Source: Stutzerimonas stutzeri
GTDB lineage: Bacteria; Pseudomonadota; Gammaproteobacteria; Pseudomonadales; Pseudomonadaceae
DNA: 64,000 nucleotides
NCBI GenBank assembly: GCA_002387205.1
Contig: DGLA01000007.1
Location: 4,631-68,630 of the forward strand
Direction of reading: 5' to 3'
Shown: piece by piece, positions 8,496-16,731 of the stretch
Position numbering within the stretch: the stretch's first letter is position 1
Layout: every line of letters starts with the position of its first letter
Notes under the pieces: model-generated
What the model was told of the DNA's origin: nothing
What the model saw: the letters and a program-made list of their open reading frames with translations, nothing else
Database searches by the model: none
Program-made: the position numbers and the translations under genes

Positions 8496-9499
8496 TGTCC
8501 TTTGCCGACCGCCTTCAGCGCGCCTGGTACCACGGGCATCCGGCGCTGGCGTTACTGACGCCGCTCGAGGCGCTTTACCGGTTCGTGGTCAGGGGCCGGC
8601 GTAACAAGTATTTGCAAGGAAAGCAGGATAGCCATCGTGCACCTGTGCCCGTTGTGGTGGTGGGCAACATTACGGTTGGTGGTACTGGCAAGACACCGAT
8701 GATCCTCTGGCTCATCACACATTGCAGGCAGCGAGGCTTGAAAGTGGGTGTCGTAAGCCGCGGGTATGGGGCCATGCCGCCGGCGTATCCGTGGCTTGTG
8801 CAGCCTGACCAGTCCGCGGCCCAGGCCGGTGACGAACCCCTTTTGATTGCCAGACGGACGGGCGTGCCCGTAATGATCGACCCGGATCGATCTCGGGCCG
8901 TAGAGGCGCTGCTCAAGCGTGGACCGCTGGACCTTATCCTGTCAGACGACGGCCTGCAGCATTACCGACTCGCGCGTGATCTGGAGTTGGTGCTCATCGA
9001 TGCAGTTCGTGGTTTGGGGAATGGCCGCTGCTTGCCGGCTGGCCCTCTACGAGAACCTGCCGAGCGGCTGCAAGCTGTCGATGCGGTGCTGTACAACGGC
9101 GCCACTGCCGACTGTGCCAAAGGCTTTGCTTTCAATCTGCGCCCGTCAGGCCTGGTTGAACTCATCAGCGAGGCCTCCTGGGCGCTTGATCATTTCCCTC
9201 ATGGCCAGCAGATGCATGCCGTCGCCGGTATAGGCAATCCACAGCGTTTCTTCGCCACGCTCGAGGCGCTACACTGGCGACCGATTCCACATCCCTTTGC
9301 AGACCACGCCCGATACAGCCTGGAGCAGCTGACTTTCAGCCCTCCGCTACCGGTGGTGATGACTGAAAAGGATGCGGTCAAATGCCGGGCATTCGCGCTC
9401 CCTGGCTGGAGCTATCTGCAGGTGCAAGCCGAGCCTTCGGCGGCGTTCGTAACCTGGTTCGATGCACAGCTGGACCGATTGCTATCTGACCCCCGCTAA
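8495..9499 (+). CDS. lpxK: Tetraacyldisaccharide 4'-kinase
   Basis: 334 residues, normal for LpxK. It phosphorylates the 4' position of the tetraacyldisaccharide to make lipid IVA in lipid A synthesis, at the inner face of the inner membrane. The P-loop-like GNITVGGTGKTP lies at about residues 57-68, followed by VVSRGYG, GDEP and LSDDGLQHYRL, all typical of the family. The ATG overlaps the last base of the exbD stop (TGATG). The neighbouring kdsB supplies CMP-Kdo for the next step on the same molecule. Confidence 0.96.
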   Translation: MSFADRLQRAWYHGHPALALLTPLEALYRFVVRGRRNKYLQGKQDSHRAPVPVVVVGNITVGGTGKTPMILWLITHCRQRGLKVGVVSRGYGAMPPAYPWLVQPDQSAAQAGDEPLLIARRTGVPVMIDPDRSRAVEALLKRGPLDLILSDDGLQHYRLARDLELVLIDAVRGLGNGRCLPAGPLREPAERLQAVDAVLYNGATADCAKGFAFNLRPSGLVELISEASWALDHFPHGQQMHAVAGIGNPQRFFATLEALHWRPIPHPFADHARYSLEQLTFSPPLPVVMTEKDAVKCRAFALPGWSYLQVQAEPSAAFVTWFDAQLDRLLSDPR

Positions 9500-9545
9500 G
9501 CGGCACGATCTGCCATGCGCAGTCGGCTGCTACCAAGGACTGCGC

Positions 9546-9731
9546 ATGGATACCAAACTGCTCGACATACTCGCCTGCCCCCTGTGCAAGGGGCCCCTGA
9601 AGCTCACCGACGACAAGTCCGAACTGATCTGCAAGGCAGACGGGATGGCGTTTCCGGTGCGTGACGGCATACCGGTGATGCTGGAAAGCGAGGCCCGCAC
9701 GCTTGACGTGGATGAGCGGCTGGAAAAATGA
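9546..9731 (+). CDS. Trm112/YcaR family small protein
   Basis: 61 residues from the ATG at 9546 (MDTKLLDILACPLCKG). The family signature is ACPLCKGPL followed by a strand pair and FPVRDGIPVMLESEAR. In bacteria these proteins lie between lpxK and kdsB and resemble the eukaryotic methyltransferase activator Trm112, but their bacterial role is not settled. Only CxxC and one later Cys are present, so full zinc coordination is uncertain. Its stop overlaps the kdsB start. Confidence 0.92.
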   Translation: MDTKLLDILACPLCKGPLKLTDDKSELICKADGMAFPVRDGIPVMLESEARTLDVDERLEK

Positions 9732-10498
9732 GCGACGCCTTTACGGTTGTGATTCCGGCGCGTTACGCCTCCACGCGTCTTCCCGGCAAGCCGCTGCAGG
9801 ATATCGCCGGAAAACCCATGGTCAGGCATGTCTGGGAGCAGGCCTGCAGAAGCGGCGCTCAGCGGGTGGTGATTGCTACTGATGATCACCGCATTCTTGA
9901 GGCGTGCACCGGGTTCGGTGCCGACGTCCTGCTCACGCGCACCGAGCACAACTCTGGCACAGACCGCCTCGCCGAGGTCGCTCAAAAGCTGGGCATGGCG
10001 GCTGACGAGATCGTCGTGAATGTTCAGGGCGATGAGCCTTTGATCCCACCATCAGTCATCAATCAGGTGGCCAGCAACCTTGCCCTACACCCAGAAGCAG
10101 CAATCGCAACCCTGGCGGAACCGCTAGAAGATGTCGAGTCGCTGTTCAACCCGAACGTCGTCAAGGTGCTGTCTGACATGCACGGTCTAGCCCTAACGTT
10201 CAGTCGCGCGCCGTTGCCGTGGGCACGAGACGAGTTCGCCCGCGACAAGGCCATATTGCCGTCTGCTGTGCCGTATCGAAGACACATCGGAATCTATGCT
10301 TATCGAGCGGGCTTTCTCGCCGATTTCGTCGCCTGGGGCCCGTGCTGGCTGGAAAGCACCGAATGTCTGGAGCAACTGCGCGCGCTCTGGCATGGCAAGC
10401 GTATCCATGTCGCCGATGCCATCGAAGCGCCACCGGCCGGTGTCGACACGCCGGAAGACCTGGATCGTGTTCGCTTGCTGTTAGAGACGCAAGCGTGA
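9728..10498 (+). CDS. kdsB: 3-deoxy-manno-octulosonate cytidylyltransferase
   Basis: 256 residues, the usual length. It activates Kdo with CTP to CMP-Kdo for LPS inner core synthesis in the cytosol. The N-terminal nucleotidyltransferase motif IPARYASTRLPGKPL, the GDEP metal site (VNVQGDEPLIPP) and the substrate segment YRHIGIYAYRAGFL are all present. The ATG overlaps the stop of the Trm112-like gene, and its own stop overlaps the phosphatase start as GTGA. Confidence 0.96.
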   Translation: MSDAFTVVIPARYASTRLPGKPLQDIAGKPMVRHVWEQACRSGAQRVVIATDDHRILEACTGFGADVLLTRTEHNSGTDRLAEVAQKLGMAADEIVVNVQGDEPLIPPSVINQVASNLALHPEAAIATLAEPLEDVESLFNPNVVKVLSDMHGLALTFSRAPLPWARDEFARDKAILPSAVPYRRHIGIYAYRAGFLADFVAWGPCWLESTECLEQLRALWHGKRIHVADAIEAPPAGVDTPEDLDRVRLLLETQA

Positions 10499-10959
10499 AG
10501 ATCCTGTTCGTGTGCATGGGCAATATCTGCCGTTCCCCCACTGCCGAGGCAGTGTTTCGCAAGCATCTGGAGAATGCCGGGCTTGAAGGTCAGGTTTTCA
10601 TCGATTCGGCGGGGACCGGGGACTGGCATGTCGGCAAGGCTCCTGATCAGCGTGCCTGCGCAGCTGCGACCAGGCGGGGCTATAACCTCCATGAGCTGAA
10701 GGCGCGACAGGTGACGCGCTCCGATCTGGAGCAGTTTGATCTGATCCTGGCAATGGATCACGACAACCTGGCATGGTTGCAGGCGTTAGCCAACGAGGAT
10801 ACCCGAGCGGAGCTGGACTTGCTGTTGCGTCGCTTCTATCTGGGTCGAGACGCCGTTCCCGACCCCTATTTCGGCGGCGCAGACGGCTTTGAAGAAGTGC
10901 TCGACCTTATCGAGCAGGCTTCGGTGCGGTTGCTTGATGAAATCAGGCAGCGCCTGTGA
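10495..10959 (+). CDS. Low molecular weight protein-tyrosine-phosphatase
   Basis: 154 residues from a GTG at 10495. The CX5R active-site loop is C7-MGNIC-R13-S at the N-terminus and the general-acid Asp lies in DPYFGG near residue 123, so the enzyme looks catalytically complete. Members dephosphorylate phosphotyrosine or arsenate-type substrates; the target here is unknown. It is wedged between kdsB and murB with GTGA overlaps at both ends, as in P. aeruginosa. Confidence 0.93.
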   Translation: MKILFVCMGNICRSPTAEAVFRKHLENAGLEGQVFIDSAGTGDWHVGKAPDQRACAAATRRGYNLHELKARQVTRSDLEQFDLILAMDHDNLAWLQALANEDTRAELDLLLRRFYLGRDAVPDPYFGGADGFEEVLDLIEQASVRLLDEIRQRL

Positions 10960-11975
10960 CCCTGCTCATCGAACGCGGACACTCGCTCAAGCCTCACAAT
11001 ACCCTGGGTGTCGAGGCCCTTGCGACTCGGTATGTCGAGGCGCATGACCAAGACGAAGTAATGGAAGCGTTAGGCGAAGCAAAGCGTCTGGGTGTTCCGC
11101 TATGGATACTGGGCGGAGGAAGCAACCTGTTGCTGACACGGGACATTGACGCATTGGTTCTGCGCATGATGACTCGCGGCGTGCGCATTCTTTCCGACGA
11201 CGGCGATAGGGTGGTTCTCGAAGCGGAGGCGGGGGAGCCTTGGCATCCGTTCGTGCTTCATAGCCTTGAGCTCGGCTTGTCCGGGCTGGAAAACCTGAGC
11301 CTGATCCCGGGTACGGTAGGTGCTGCGCCTATCCAGAACGTCGGTGCGTATGGTGTCGAAATCAAAGACATCTTCGCTGGCCTGACGGCACTGGATCGGG
11401 AAACGGGGCAGCTTCGGGATTTCAATCGCGAGGACTGCCAGTTTGGCTACAGAGATAGCCTGTTCAAGCAACAGGCCGGGCGCTATATCATTCTGCGGGT
11501 GCGTTTTGCATTGCAGAGAACCGCTGCGCTAACACTCGATTACGGTCCGTTGCGCGAGTGGTTGCGCAGGCATGACATATTGGTGCCTACCGCGAAAGAT
11601 GTGAGTCGAGCCGTGTGTGCCATCCGCCGCGAGAAGCTGCCTGATCCCCTTGTGCTGGGAAATGCTGGCAGTTTTTTCAAGAATCCGCTGGTGCCTGCCT
11701 CGTTGGCGGACCAGCTGCGCCAGTGCTTTCCGGGTCTGGTCGCCTTCGCTCAGGATGACGGTCAGGTGAAGCTGGCAGCAGGTTGGCTGATCGAGCAGGC
11801 GGGTTGGAAAGGCTATCGTCAAGGCGATGCCGGGGTGCATGCCATGCAGGCCCTGGTCCTGGTTAATCATGGGCGGGCGACGGGCGAGGAGATCCTCCAG
11901 CTCGCTCACCAGATTCAGGCCGACATTGCCGAGCGGTTTTGCGTACACCTCGAAATCGAGCCGAACGTCATCTAA
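10956..11975 (+). CDS. murB: UDP-N-acetylenolpyruvoylglucosamine reductase
   Basis: 339 residues, a type I MurB. It is the cytosolic FAD enzyme that reduces enolpyruvyl-UDP-GlcNAc to UDP-MurNAc for peptidoglycan. The FAD-binding GGGSNLLL, LIPGTVGAAPIQNVGAYG and the active-site segments YRDSLFK and GNAGSFFKNP (proton-donor Ser) are present. The chain ends in EIEPNVI with the catalytic Glu. It starts at a GTG overlapping the phosphatase stop and is the last gene of the unit; a bidirectional terminator follows. Confidence 0.95.
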   Translation: MTLLIERGHSLKPHNTLGVEALATRYVEAHDQDEVMEALGEAKRLGVPLWILGGGSNLLLTRDIDALVLRMMTRGVRILSDDGDRVVLEAEAGEPWHPFVLHSLELGLSGLENLSLIPGTVGAAPIQNVGAYGVEIKDIFAGLTALDRETGQLRDFNREDCQFGYRDSLFKQQAGRYIILRVRFALQRTAALTLDYGPLREWLRRHDILVPTAKDVSRAVCAIRREKLPDPLVLGNAGSFFKNPLVPASLADQLRQCFPGLVAFAQDDGQVKLAAGWLIEQAGWKGYRQGDAGVHAMQALVLVNHGRATGEEILQLAHQIQADIAERFCVHLEIEPNVI

Positions 11976-12053
11976 CGCTCTACCGCCCCGTGGTTGCTTC
12001 CGGTTGCCTGGAGCGGCTTGCTAGGCTCCGACTTGGCGGTCAACGGGCACAAA

Positions 12054-12079
12054 AAAAGGGATGCCGAAGCATCCCTTTT
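12054..12079. terminator. Bidirectional terminator between murB and rne
   Basis: AAAAGGGATGC and GCATCCCTTTT form a perfect 11-bp stem around CGAA. On the minus strand it is followed by a run of seven T, a strong rho-independent terminator for rne. On the plus strand four T follow, enough to serve the murB unit. Confidence 0.9.
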
Positions 12080-12092
12080 CTATCTCTGCCGG

Positions 12093-15000
12093 TCAGCTCT
12101 GGCGCTTTTGTTCGTCGCTCTGCTCTATGGGCTCGTCACTCGCCTCTGGTTGAGCTTCAGGCACCGTTGCATCTAGCCGCTTGGCGGCGCCCTGTTCAGC
12201 CTCTGTTTCAGTCGGCTGCTGCTCGGCTTGGTCGCCTGGCTGCGCCTCGCCAGTGGCTTCGACCACTACAGGCTTTTCGGGCATAGGCTGATCAGCTTCG
12301 CTAACGACGATTTCTGGGCTGGCCAAAGGCTCTGGGTCAGTCATCGACACCTGCGCAGCGGGTTCCGCTTCGACCTGAGCGGCCTCCTTTGCCAGCCGCT
12401 CTTGCTCGAGGCGGCGGCGGCGAACTTCGCGAGGATCATTTGGCGCTCGGCCTGATGATGGAGCAGGGGATGCTGGCATCGGAGCGGCCACTGCCTCGGT
12501 GTTTTCGACAACAGGCGCTACCTCGGCTTCGACATCTCGGCTGACAGGCACAGGCTCCGGCTGGGGCACAGGCTGGTTGATGGCCTCGGTCTCAGCGATC
12601 ACTGCCGGGGCATAGGCAGGAGTCTCTTCGGCCTGCGCCTCTGCGGCAGGCAGATCGGCCGGCTCTTCGGAGCTCGCAATCGGCAAGGTCTCGACCGGCG
12701 GCTGCTCCTGAGCGGTTGTGGTTTCGTCAGTGGCCGTCGTTGTTGCCTCTTCACTCTCTCCCGTATGGGCAGCAATTGCTGCTGCGGTTGCAGCAATGGC
12801 AACCTGCTCGGATTTTACCGGTGCATTGCTTTCGCTGACCTCAGGCGTTGTTGCCTCGGCATCGCTGTTTTCGATCTCGTTACCGTTGGCATCGCGCTGA
12901 CGGTCACGGCGATTACTGCGGCGGCGCTGACCGCGGGAGCGGCGACGTGGGCGATCGTTACCTTCGGTAGTCTCCCCCTGTTCGTCCTGAATAACGTCAG
13001 TCGTCTCTTCGGTCTGCTGCGCCGTCTCGTCGCTCAGGTTCTGCTCAGCTCGAGGCTTGCGCTCTTCGCGCGGCGGGCGTGGTTTGCGCTCTGCGGGCTC
13101 TTCGTTGCTGGTTGGCTGAGGCTGTTCGTCGATCGGCGCGCGCAATTCGCGCTTGCGCTCTTCGCGGGGTTGGCGGTCTTCCCGAGGGGCGCGCTCACGG
13201 CGTGGCTGCGGCTGTTGAGCGCTGCTGTCGGTAGCTTCGGCCACCTCACGGTTTTCGCGTGGCTTGCGATCTTCGCGCGGTGGTCGAGGCTGACGTTCTT
13301 CGCGCGGTTGACGTTCTTCGCGGGGCGCTCGCTCCTCACGCGGAGCACGCTCTTCCCGTGGTGCTCGGTCTTCGCGCGGCTTGCGCTCCTCGTCGCGGTT
13401 ATTCCTCGAGTCGCGGCGACGGTTCTGCTGGCGGCCGCTGCGGCGTTCATCATTGCGTTGTGGGCGATTGCTGGTAGCGGGCTTTTTCTCTACCTCTACG
13501 GATGGCGCCTCTGGCTTGCCGGCGAACAATCCGACGAGGGTTTTGACCAGGCCTTTGAACAGGCTTGGTTCCTGGGCAGCTGGCGCAGCGGCTGGGGCGG
13601 CCGGTGCGGGGGGCGTCGGCGCAGGTGCGGAACGCTGTGGAGCTGTCTTGACTGCAGCTTCCTGACGTACCAGCGTACGGGTCGAGCTGACAGGCTGCGC
13701 TTCCTCGACCTCGGTCGGGCTCATCTCGTAGCTGGCTTGGCCGGCGACGATGTCCGGGCTGTCGTCACGCAAGCGCTGCACTTCAAAATGCGGAGTCTCA
13801 AGATGATCGTCCGGCAGGATGAAGATGCGCGCGCGGGTGCGCAGTTCAATCTTGGTGATGGCATTGCGCTTTTCATTGAGCAGGAAAGCGGCTACCTGGA
13901 AAGGTACACGTGCACGCACCTCCGCGGTACGATCCTTCAGCGCTTCTTCTTCGATCAATCGAAGAATGGCGAGCGAGAGGGATTCGACGTCGCGGATGAT
14001 GCCCTGCCCGTTGCAACGCGGACAGACGATGCCGCTGGTTTCGCCAAGCGAGGGGCGCAGACGCTGACGGGACATTTCCAGCAGGCCAAAACGTGAAATG
14101 CGGCCAACCTGGATGCGGGCCCGGTCGGCTTCAAGCGATTCACGGACCTTTTCCTCGACGGCGCGCTGGTTTTTAGCCGGTGTCATGTCAATGAAGTCGA
14201 TGACAATCAGTCCGCCGATATCGCGCAGGCGCAATTGACGAGCGATTTCTTCAGCGGCTTCGAGGTTTGTCTGGAGGGCCGTCTCTTCGATATCACCGCC
14301 CTTGGTGGCGCGTGCCGAGTTGATGTCGATGGAAACCAATGCTTCGGTCGGGTCTATGACGATGGAGCCGCCGGATGGCAGCTTCACTTCACGCTGGAAG
14401 GCGGTTTCGATCTGGCTCTCGATCTGGAAACGGTTGAACAGCGGTACGCTGTCTTCGTACAGCTTGATCTTGCTGGCATATTGCGGCATCACCTGCTGGA
14501 TGAAGCTCAGCGCCTCATTCTGGGCTTCGACGCTGTCGATCAGAACTTCACCGATGTCCTGGCGCAGATAGTCGCGGATGGCGCGAATGATGACGTTGGA
14601 TTCCTGATAAATCAGGAAGGGTGCAGCGCGGTCCTGCGAAGCTTCCTTGACGGCGCTCCACAGCTGCAGCAGGTAATCCAGGTCCCACTGCATTTCTTCA
14701 CTGGAGCGGCCCAGGCCTGCGGTGCGTACGATCAGCCCCATGTCTGCAGGAACATCAAGGCCATTCAGCGCTTCACGCAGCTCGTTGCGTTCCTCGCCCT
14801 CGATGCGGCGAGAGATGCCACCGGCGCGTGGGTTGTTGGGCATCAGGACGAGATAGCGACCGGCTAGGCTGATGAAGGTGGTCAGGGCAGCGCCCTTGTT
14901 GCCGCGCTCTTCTTTTTCGACCTGGACGATGACCTCCTGGCCTTCGCTCAGTACTTCCTTGATGTTGACCCGGCCTTCCGGCGCCTTCTTGAAATATTCA

Positions 15001-15224
15001 CGGGAAATTTCCTTGAGAGGCAGGAAGCCGTGGCGGTCAGCGCCGAAGTCAACGAAGGCAGCTTCGAGGCTGGGCTCGACGCGGGTGATCTTGCCTTTGT
15101 AGATGTTGGCTTTCTTCTGTTCGCGGGCACCGGATTCGATGTCGAGATCGAACAGGCGCTGGCCATCGACCAGTGCGACCCGCAACTCTTCAGGCTGAGT
15201 TGCGTTAATTAGCATTCTTTTCAT
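12093..15224 (-). CDS. rne: Ribonuclease E
   Basis: 1043 residues from the ATG at 15224 (MKRMLINATQ), the family-typical start. The N-terminal half (about 1-520) is the catalytic part: S1 RNA-binding domain, 5'-sensor, the DNase I-like site with SIDINSARAT and IDFIDM, and the zinc link CPRCNGQG near residue 400. The C-terminal half is low-complexity scaffold with an Arg-rich RNA-binding stretch of PREER-type repeats (DNA about 13100-13400), then Ala/Glu/Pro-rich sequence. It is the main mRNA decay and rRNA/tRNA processing endonuclease and the degradosome platform at the membrane. Expression is probably autoregulated through the long 5' leader. Confidence 0.97.
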   Translation of the reverse strand: MKRMLINATQPEELRVALVDGQRLFDLDIESGAREQKKANIYKGKITRVEPSLEAAFVDFGADRHGFLPLKEISREYFKKAPEGRVNIKEVLSEGQEVIVQVEKEERGNKGAALTTFISLAGRYLVLMPNNPRAGGISRRIEGEERNELREALNGLDVPADMGLIVRTAGLGRSSEEMQWDLDYLLQLWSAVKEASQDRAAPFLIYQESNVIIRAIRDYLRQDIGEVLIDSVEAQNEALSFIQQVMPQYASKIKLYEDSVPLFNRFQIESQIETAFQREVKLPSGGSIVIDPTEALVSIDINSARATKGGDIEETALQTNLEAAEEIARQLRLRDIGGLIVIDFIDMTPAKNQRAVEEKVRESLEADRARIQVGRISRFGLLEMSRQRLRPSLGETSGIVCPRCNGQGIIRDVESLSLAILRLIEEEALKDRTAEVRARVPFQVAAFLLNEKRNAITKIELRTRARIFILPDDHLETPHFEVQRLRDDSPDIVAGQASYEMSPTEVEEAQPVSSTRTLVRQEAAVKTAPQRSAPAPTPPAPAAPAAAPAAQEPSLFKGLVKTLVGLFAGKPEAPSVEVEKKPATSNRPQRNDERRSGRQQNRRRDSRNNRDEERKPREDRAPREERAPREERAPREERQPREERQPRPPREDRKPRENREVAEATDSSAQQPQPRRERAPREDRQPREERKRELRAPIDEQPQPTSNEEPAERKPRPPREERKPRAEQNLSDETAQQTEETTDVIQDEQGETTEGNDRPRRRSRGQRRRSNRRDRQRDANGNEIENSDAEATTPEVSESNAPVKSEQVAIAATAAAIAAHTGESEEATTTATDETTTAQEQPPVETLPIASSEEPADLPAAEAQAEETPAYAPAVIAETEAINQPVPQPEPVPVSRDVEAEVAPVVENTEAVAAPMPASPAPSSGRAPNDPREVRRRRLEQERLAKEAAQVEAEPAAQVSMTDPEPLASPEIVVSEADQPMPEKPVVVEATGEAQPGDQAEQQPTETEAEQGAAKRLDATVPEAQPEASDEPIEQSDEQKRQS
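13285..13395 (-). repeat. Imperfect 18-bp tandem repeats in the rne scaffold region
   Basis: The coding sequence repeats a six-residue unit of the form (A/Q)PREER about six times in a row, with degenerate DNA copies of roughly 18 bp (GCGCTCTTCACGCGGAG-like on the plus strand). Further scattered copies extend to about 13100. The units fall in the Arg-rich RNA-binding part of the C-terminal scaffold. Copy number is likely variable between strains. Confidence 0.7.
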
Positions 15225-15715
15225 GTAGTACCGTCGGTTTCCATGGCAGCGGAAACGGCATTCGGCACACACGACTCTCGCGGTCGGTGTCAGGTGAGTC
15301 AGGAATGGTTGTAAGGCACTCCAGTGTCCAGCGACGTGAGGCCAGTTGTGCCTGCGTCGCGACGACATCTCCTGCATGCTGTCGGAACAGCAGCAATGGT
15401 TCGGGAGGAGGAATCAGCAATCGGTAGCGGACGGAATGAAGCGTCTGTGAAAGCCTTTGCTACGCAATCCGATGGCTGTGCATCTCCACCCAACACTCAT
15501 ACTTTGAAAATCGGGTGCCGCTCGCAGAATCCGGGAGCGGGTTATCGATTATCGCGATTCCCTAAAGGGGGCACGCATCATGTCTTCAAGGCTTGTTTCG
15601 GGACTTCACCGCTACTTGAGGGAAGCTCCGTCGGACGGCCTCACGTCCTAGAACATTGCTGGGTCAGAAATGGCGATATCGCTGGCATTTTCCGACCTGG
15701 CCACTTTTGATGGCG
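15225..15715 (-). ncRNA. Structured rne 5' leader (candidate rne-II-type element)
   Basis: Between the rne promoter and its ATG lie about 490 nt with no gene on the minus strand and several good hairpins: 15237-15256 (GTTTCC/GGAAAC), 15331-15360 (GCGACG/CGTCGC enclosing AGGC/GCCT), 15378-15391 (GCTGT/ACAGC) and 15518-15540 (CCGCTC/GAGCGG). A conserved RNA motif called rne-II is known from 5' leaders of RNase E genes in pseudomonads and is thought to let RNase E control its own mRNA. I assign this leader to that class by position and structure, not by a covariance search. Confidence 0.65.
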
Positions 15716-15721
15716 CTCGGG

Positions 15722-15750
15722 ACTATAACAGCAATGTTTAAGTGCTTCAA
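15722..15750 (-). promoter_or_regulatory. Sigma-70 promoter for rne
   Basis: On the minus strand TTGAAG (15745-15750) and TATAGT (15722-15727) are separated by exactly 17 bp. Transcription would begin near 15715, giving a leader of about 490 nt. The element overlaps the region expected to hold the divergent rluC promoter. Confidence 0.65.
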
Positions 15751-15762
15751 ATCCATGAAAAT

Positions 15763-15771
15763 TGATATCAT
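15763..15771 (+). promoter_or_regulatory. Candidate extended -10 promoter for rluC
   Basis: TGATATCAT at 15763-15771 fits the extended -10 pattern (TGn plus TATCAT). The predicted start of transcription is close to 15778, the A of the rluC ATG. No Shine-Dalgarno sequence precedes the ATG, which supports a leaderless mRNA. No convincing -35 is seen. Confidence 0.4.
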
Positions 15772-15777
15772 CCGCAG

Positions 15778-16731
15778 ATGACCAATACCCCATCTCAGAC
15801 CTCTGGCGTACAACTGCTTGAGGTCTCGCCGGAACTTGCCGGCCAGCGCATCGATAACTTCCTCCGAACTCAGCTAAAGGGCGTTCCTAAGACGCTGATC
15901 TACCGCATCCTGCGCAAGGGTGAGGTGCGGGTGAATAAAGGAAGAATCAAACCGGAATACAAGCTGCAGGCGGGCGATGTTGTTCGCGTGCCCCCGCTCA
16001 GGCTGGCTGAGCGCGACGAGCCGGCACCCCTGGCCCGGGGCCTGCTCGAACGACTGGAGGCGGCTATCGTCCATGAGGACAAGACGCTCATCGTCCTGAA
16101 CAAGCCCTCGGGTATCGCGGTACATGGCGGCAGCGGGCTCAGCTTTGGTGTCATCGAGGCGCTTCGTCAGCTTCGTCCGGATGCCAAGGAGTTGGAGCTT
16201 GTCCACCGCCTGGACAGGGATACCTCGGGTCTGCTGATGGTTGCGAAGAAGCGCAGCATGTTGCGCCACCTGCATCAGGAGTTGCGTGGAGATGGGGTCG
16301 ACAAGCGATACATGGCGTTGGTGCGGGGGCGATGGGAGACCAGCAAGAAGCAGGTCAATGCGCCGCTTCTGAAAAACACCCTGCGTTCGGGTGAACGGAT
16401 GGTCGAGGTGACGGATGATGGCAAGGAGGCGTTAACGCTGTTTCGAGTGCTGCGTCGATTTGGAGATTTCGCCACGCTGGTCGAGGCCAGGCCTGTCACT
16501 GGCCGCACACACCAGATACGGGTGCATGCTCGGCATGCAGGGCACGGGATCGCAGGCGACAGCAAATACGGCGACGAGGAGTTTTCCAGGGTAATCCGCG
16601 AGCTGGGCGGCAAGCGTCTCTTTCTCCATGCCTACGCGCTCAAGGTTCCCCTGCCCGACGGGGGTGAGCTTGCGCTGGAGGCGCCCGTGGATGACGTCTG
16701 GGCGCGCACGCTGGAGAAGCTGGGTGAATAA
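15778..16731 (+). CDS. rluC: 23S rRNA pseudouridine synthase RluC
   Basis: 317 residues. An N-terminal S4 RNA-binding domain (about 18-80) precedes the RluA-type catalytic domain with the signature HRLDRDTSGLLM (catalytic Asp near residue 144) and the RTHQIRVH motif near 245. It isomerises uridines 955, 2504 and 2580 (E. coli numbering) of 23S rRNA. It is divergent from rne, as in many gamma-proteobacteria. No ribosome site precedes the ATG. The stop overlaps the start of the HAD gene. Confidence 0.95.
   Translation: MTNTPSQTSGVQLLEVSPELAGQRIDNFLRTQLKGVPKTLIYRILRKGEVRVNKGRIKPEYKLQAGDVVRVPPLRLAERDEPAPLARGLLERLEAAIVHEDKTLIVLNKPSGIAVHGGSGLSFGVIEALRQLRPDAKELELVHRLDRDTSGLLMVAKKRSMLRHLHQELRGDGVDKRYMALVRGRWETSKKQVNAPLLKNTLRSGERMVEVTDDGKEALTLFRVLRRFGDFATLVEARPVTGRTHQIRVHARHAGHGIAGDSKYGDEEFSRVIRELGGKRLFLHAYALKVPLPDGGELALEAPVDDVWARTLEKLGE

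Noticed and set aside
12765..14096. 443-residue open frame on the plus strand opposite rne
   Set aside because: It lies entirely antisense to the RNase E scaffold; its Leu/Phe/Arg-rich composition is what the repeated Arg-Glu-Pro codons give when read in reverse. No ribosome site or domain.
15324..15710. 128-residue plus-strand open frame in the rne-rluC gap
   Set aside because: It overlaps the hairpins of the rne leader, has no ribosome site and no similarity that I recognise. The structured leader explains the region better.
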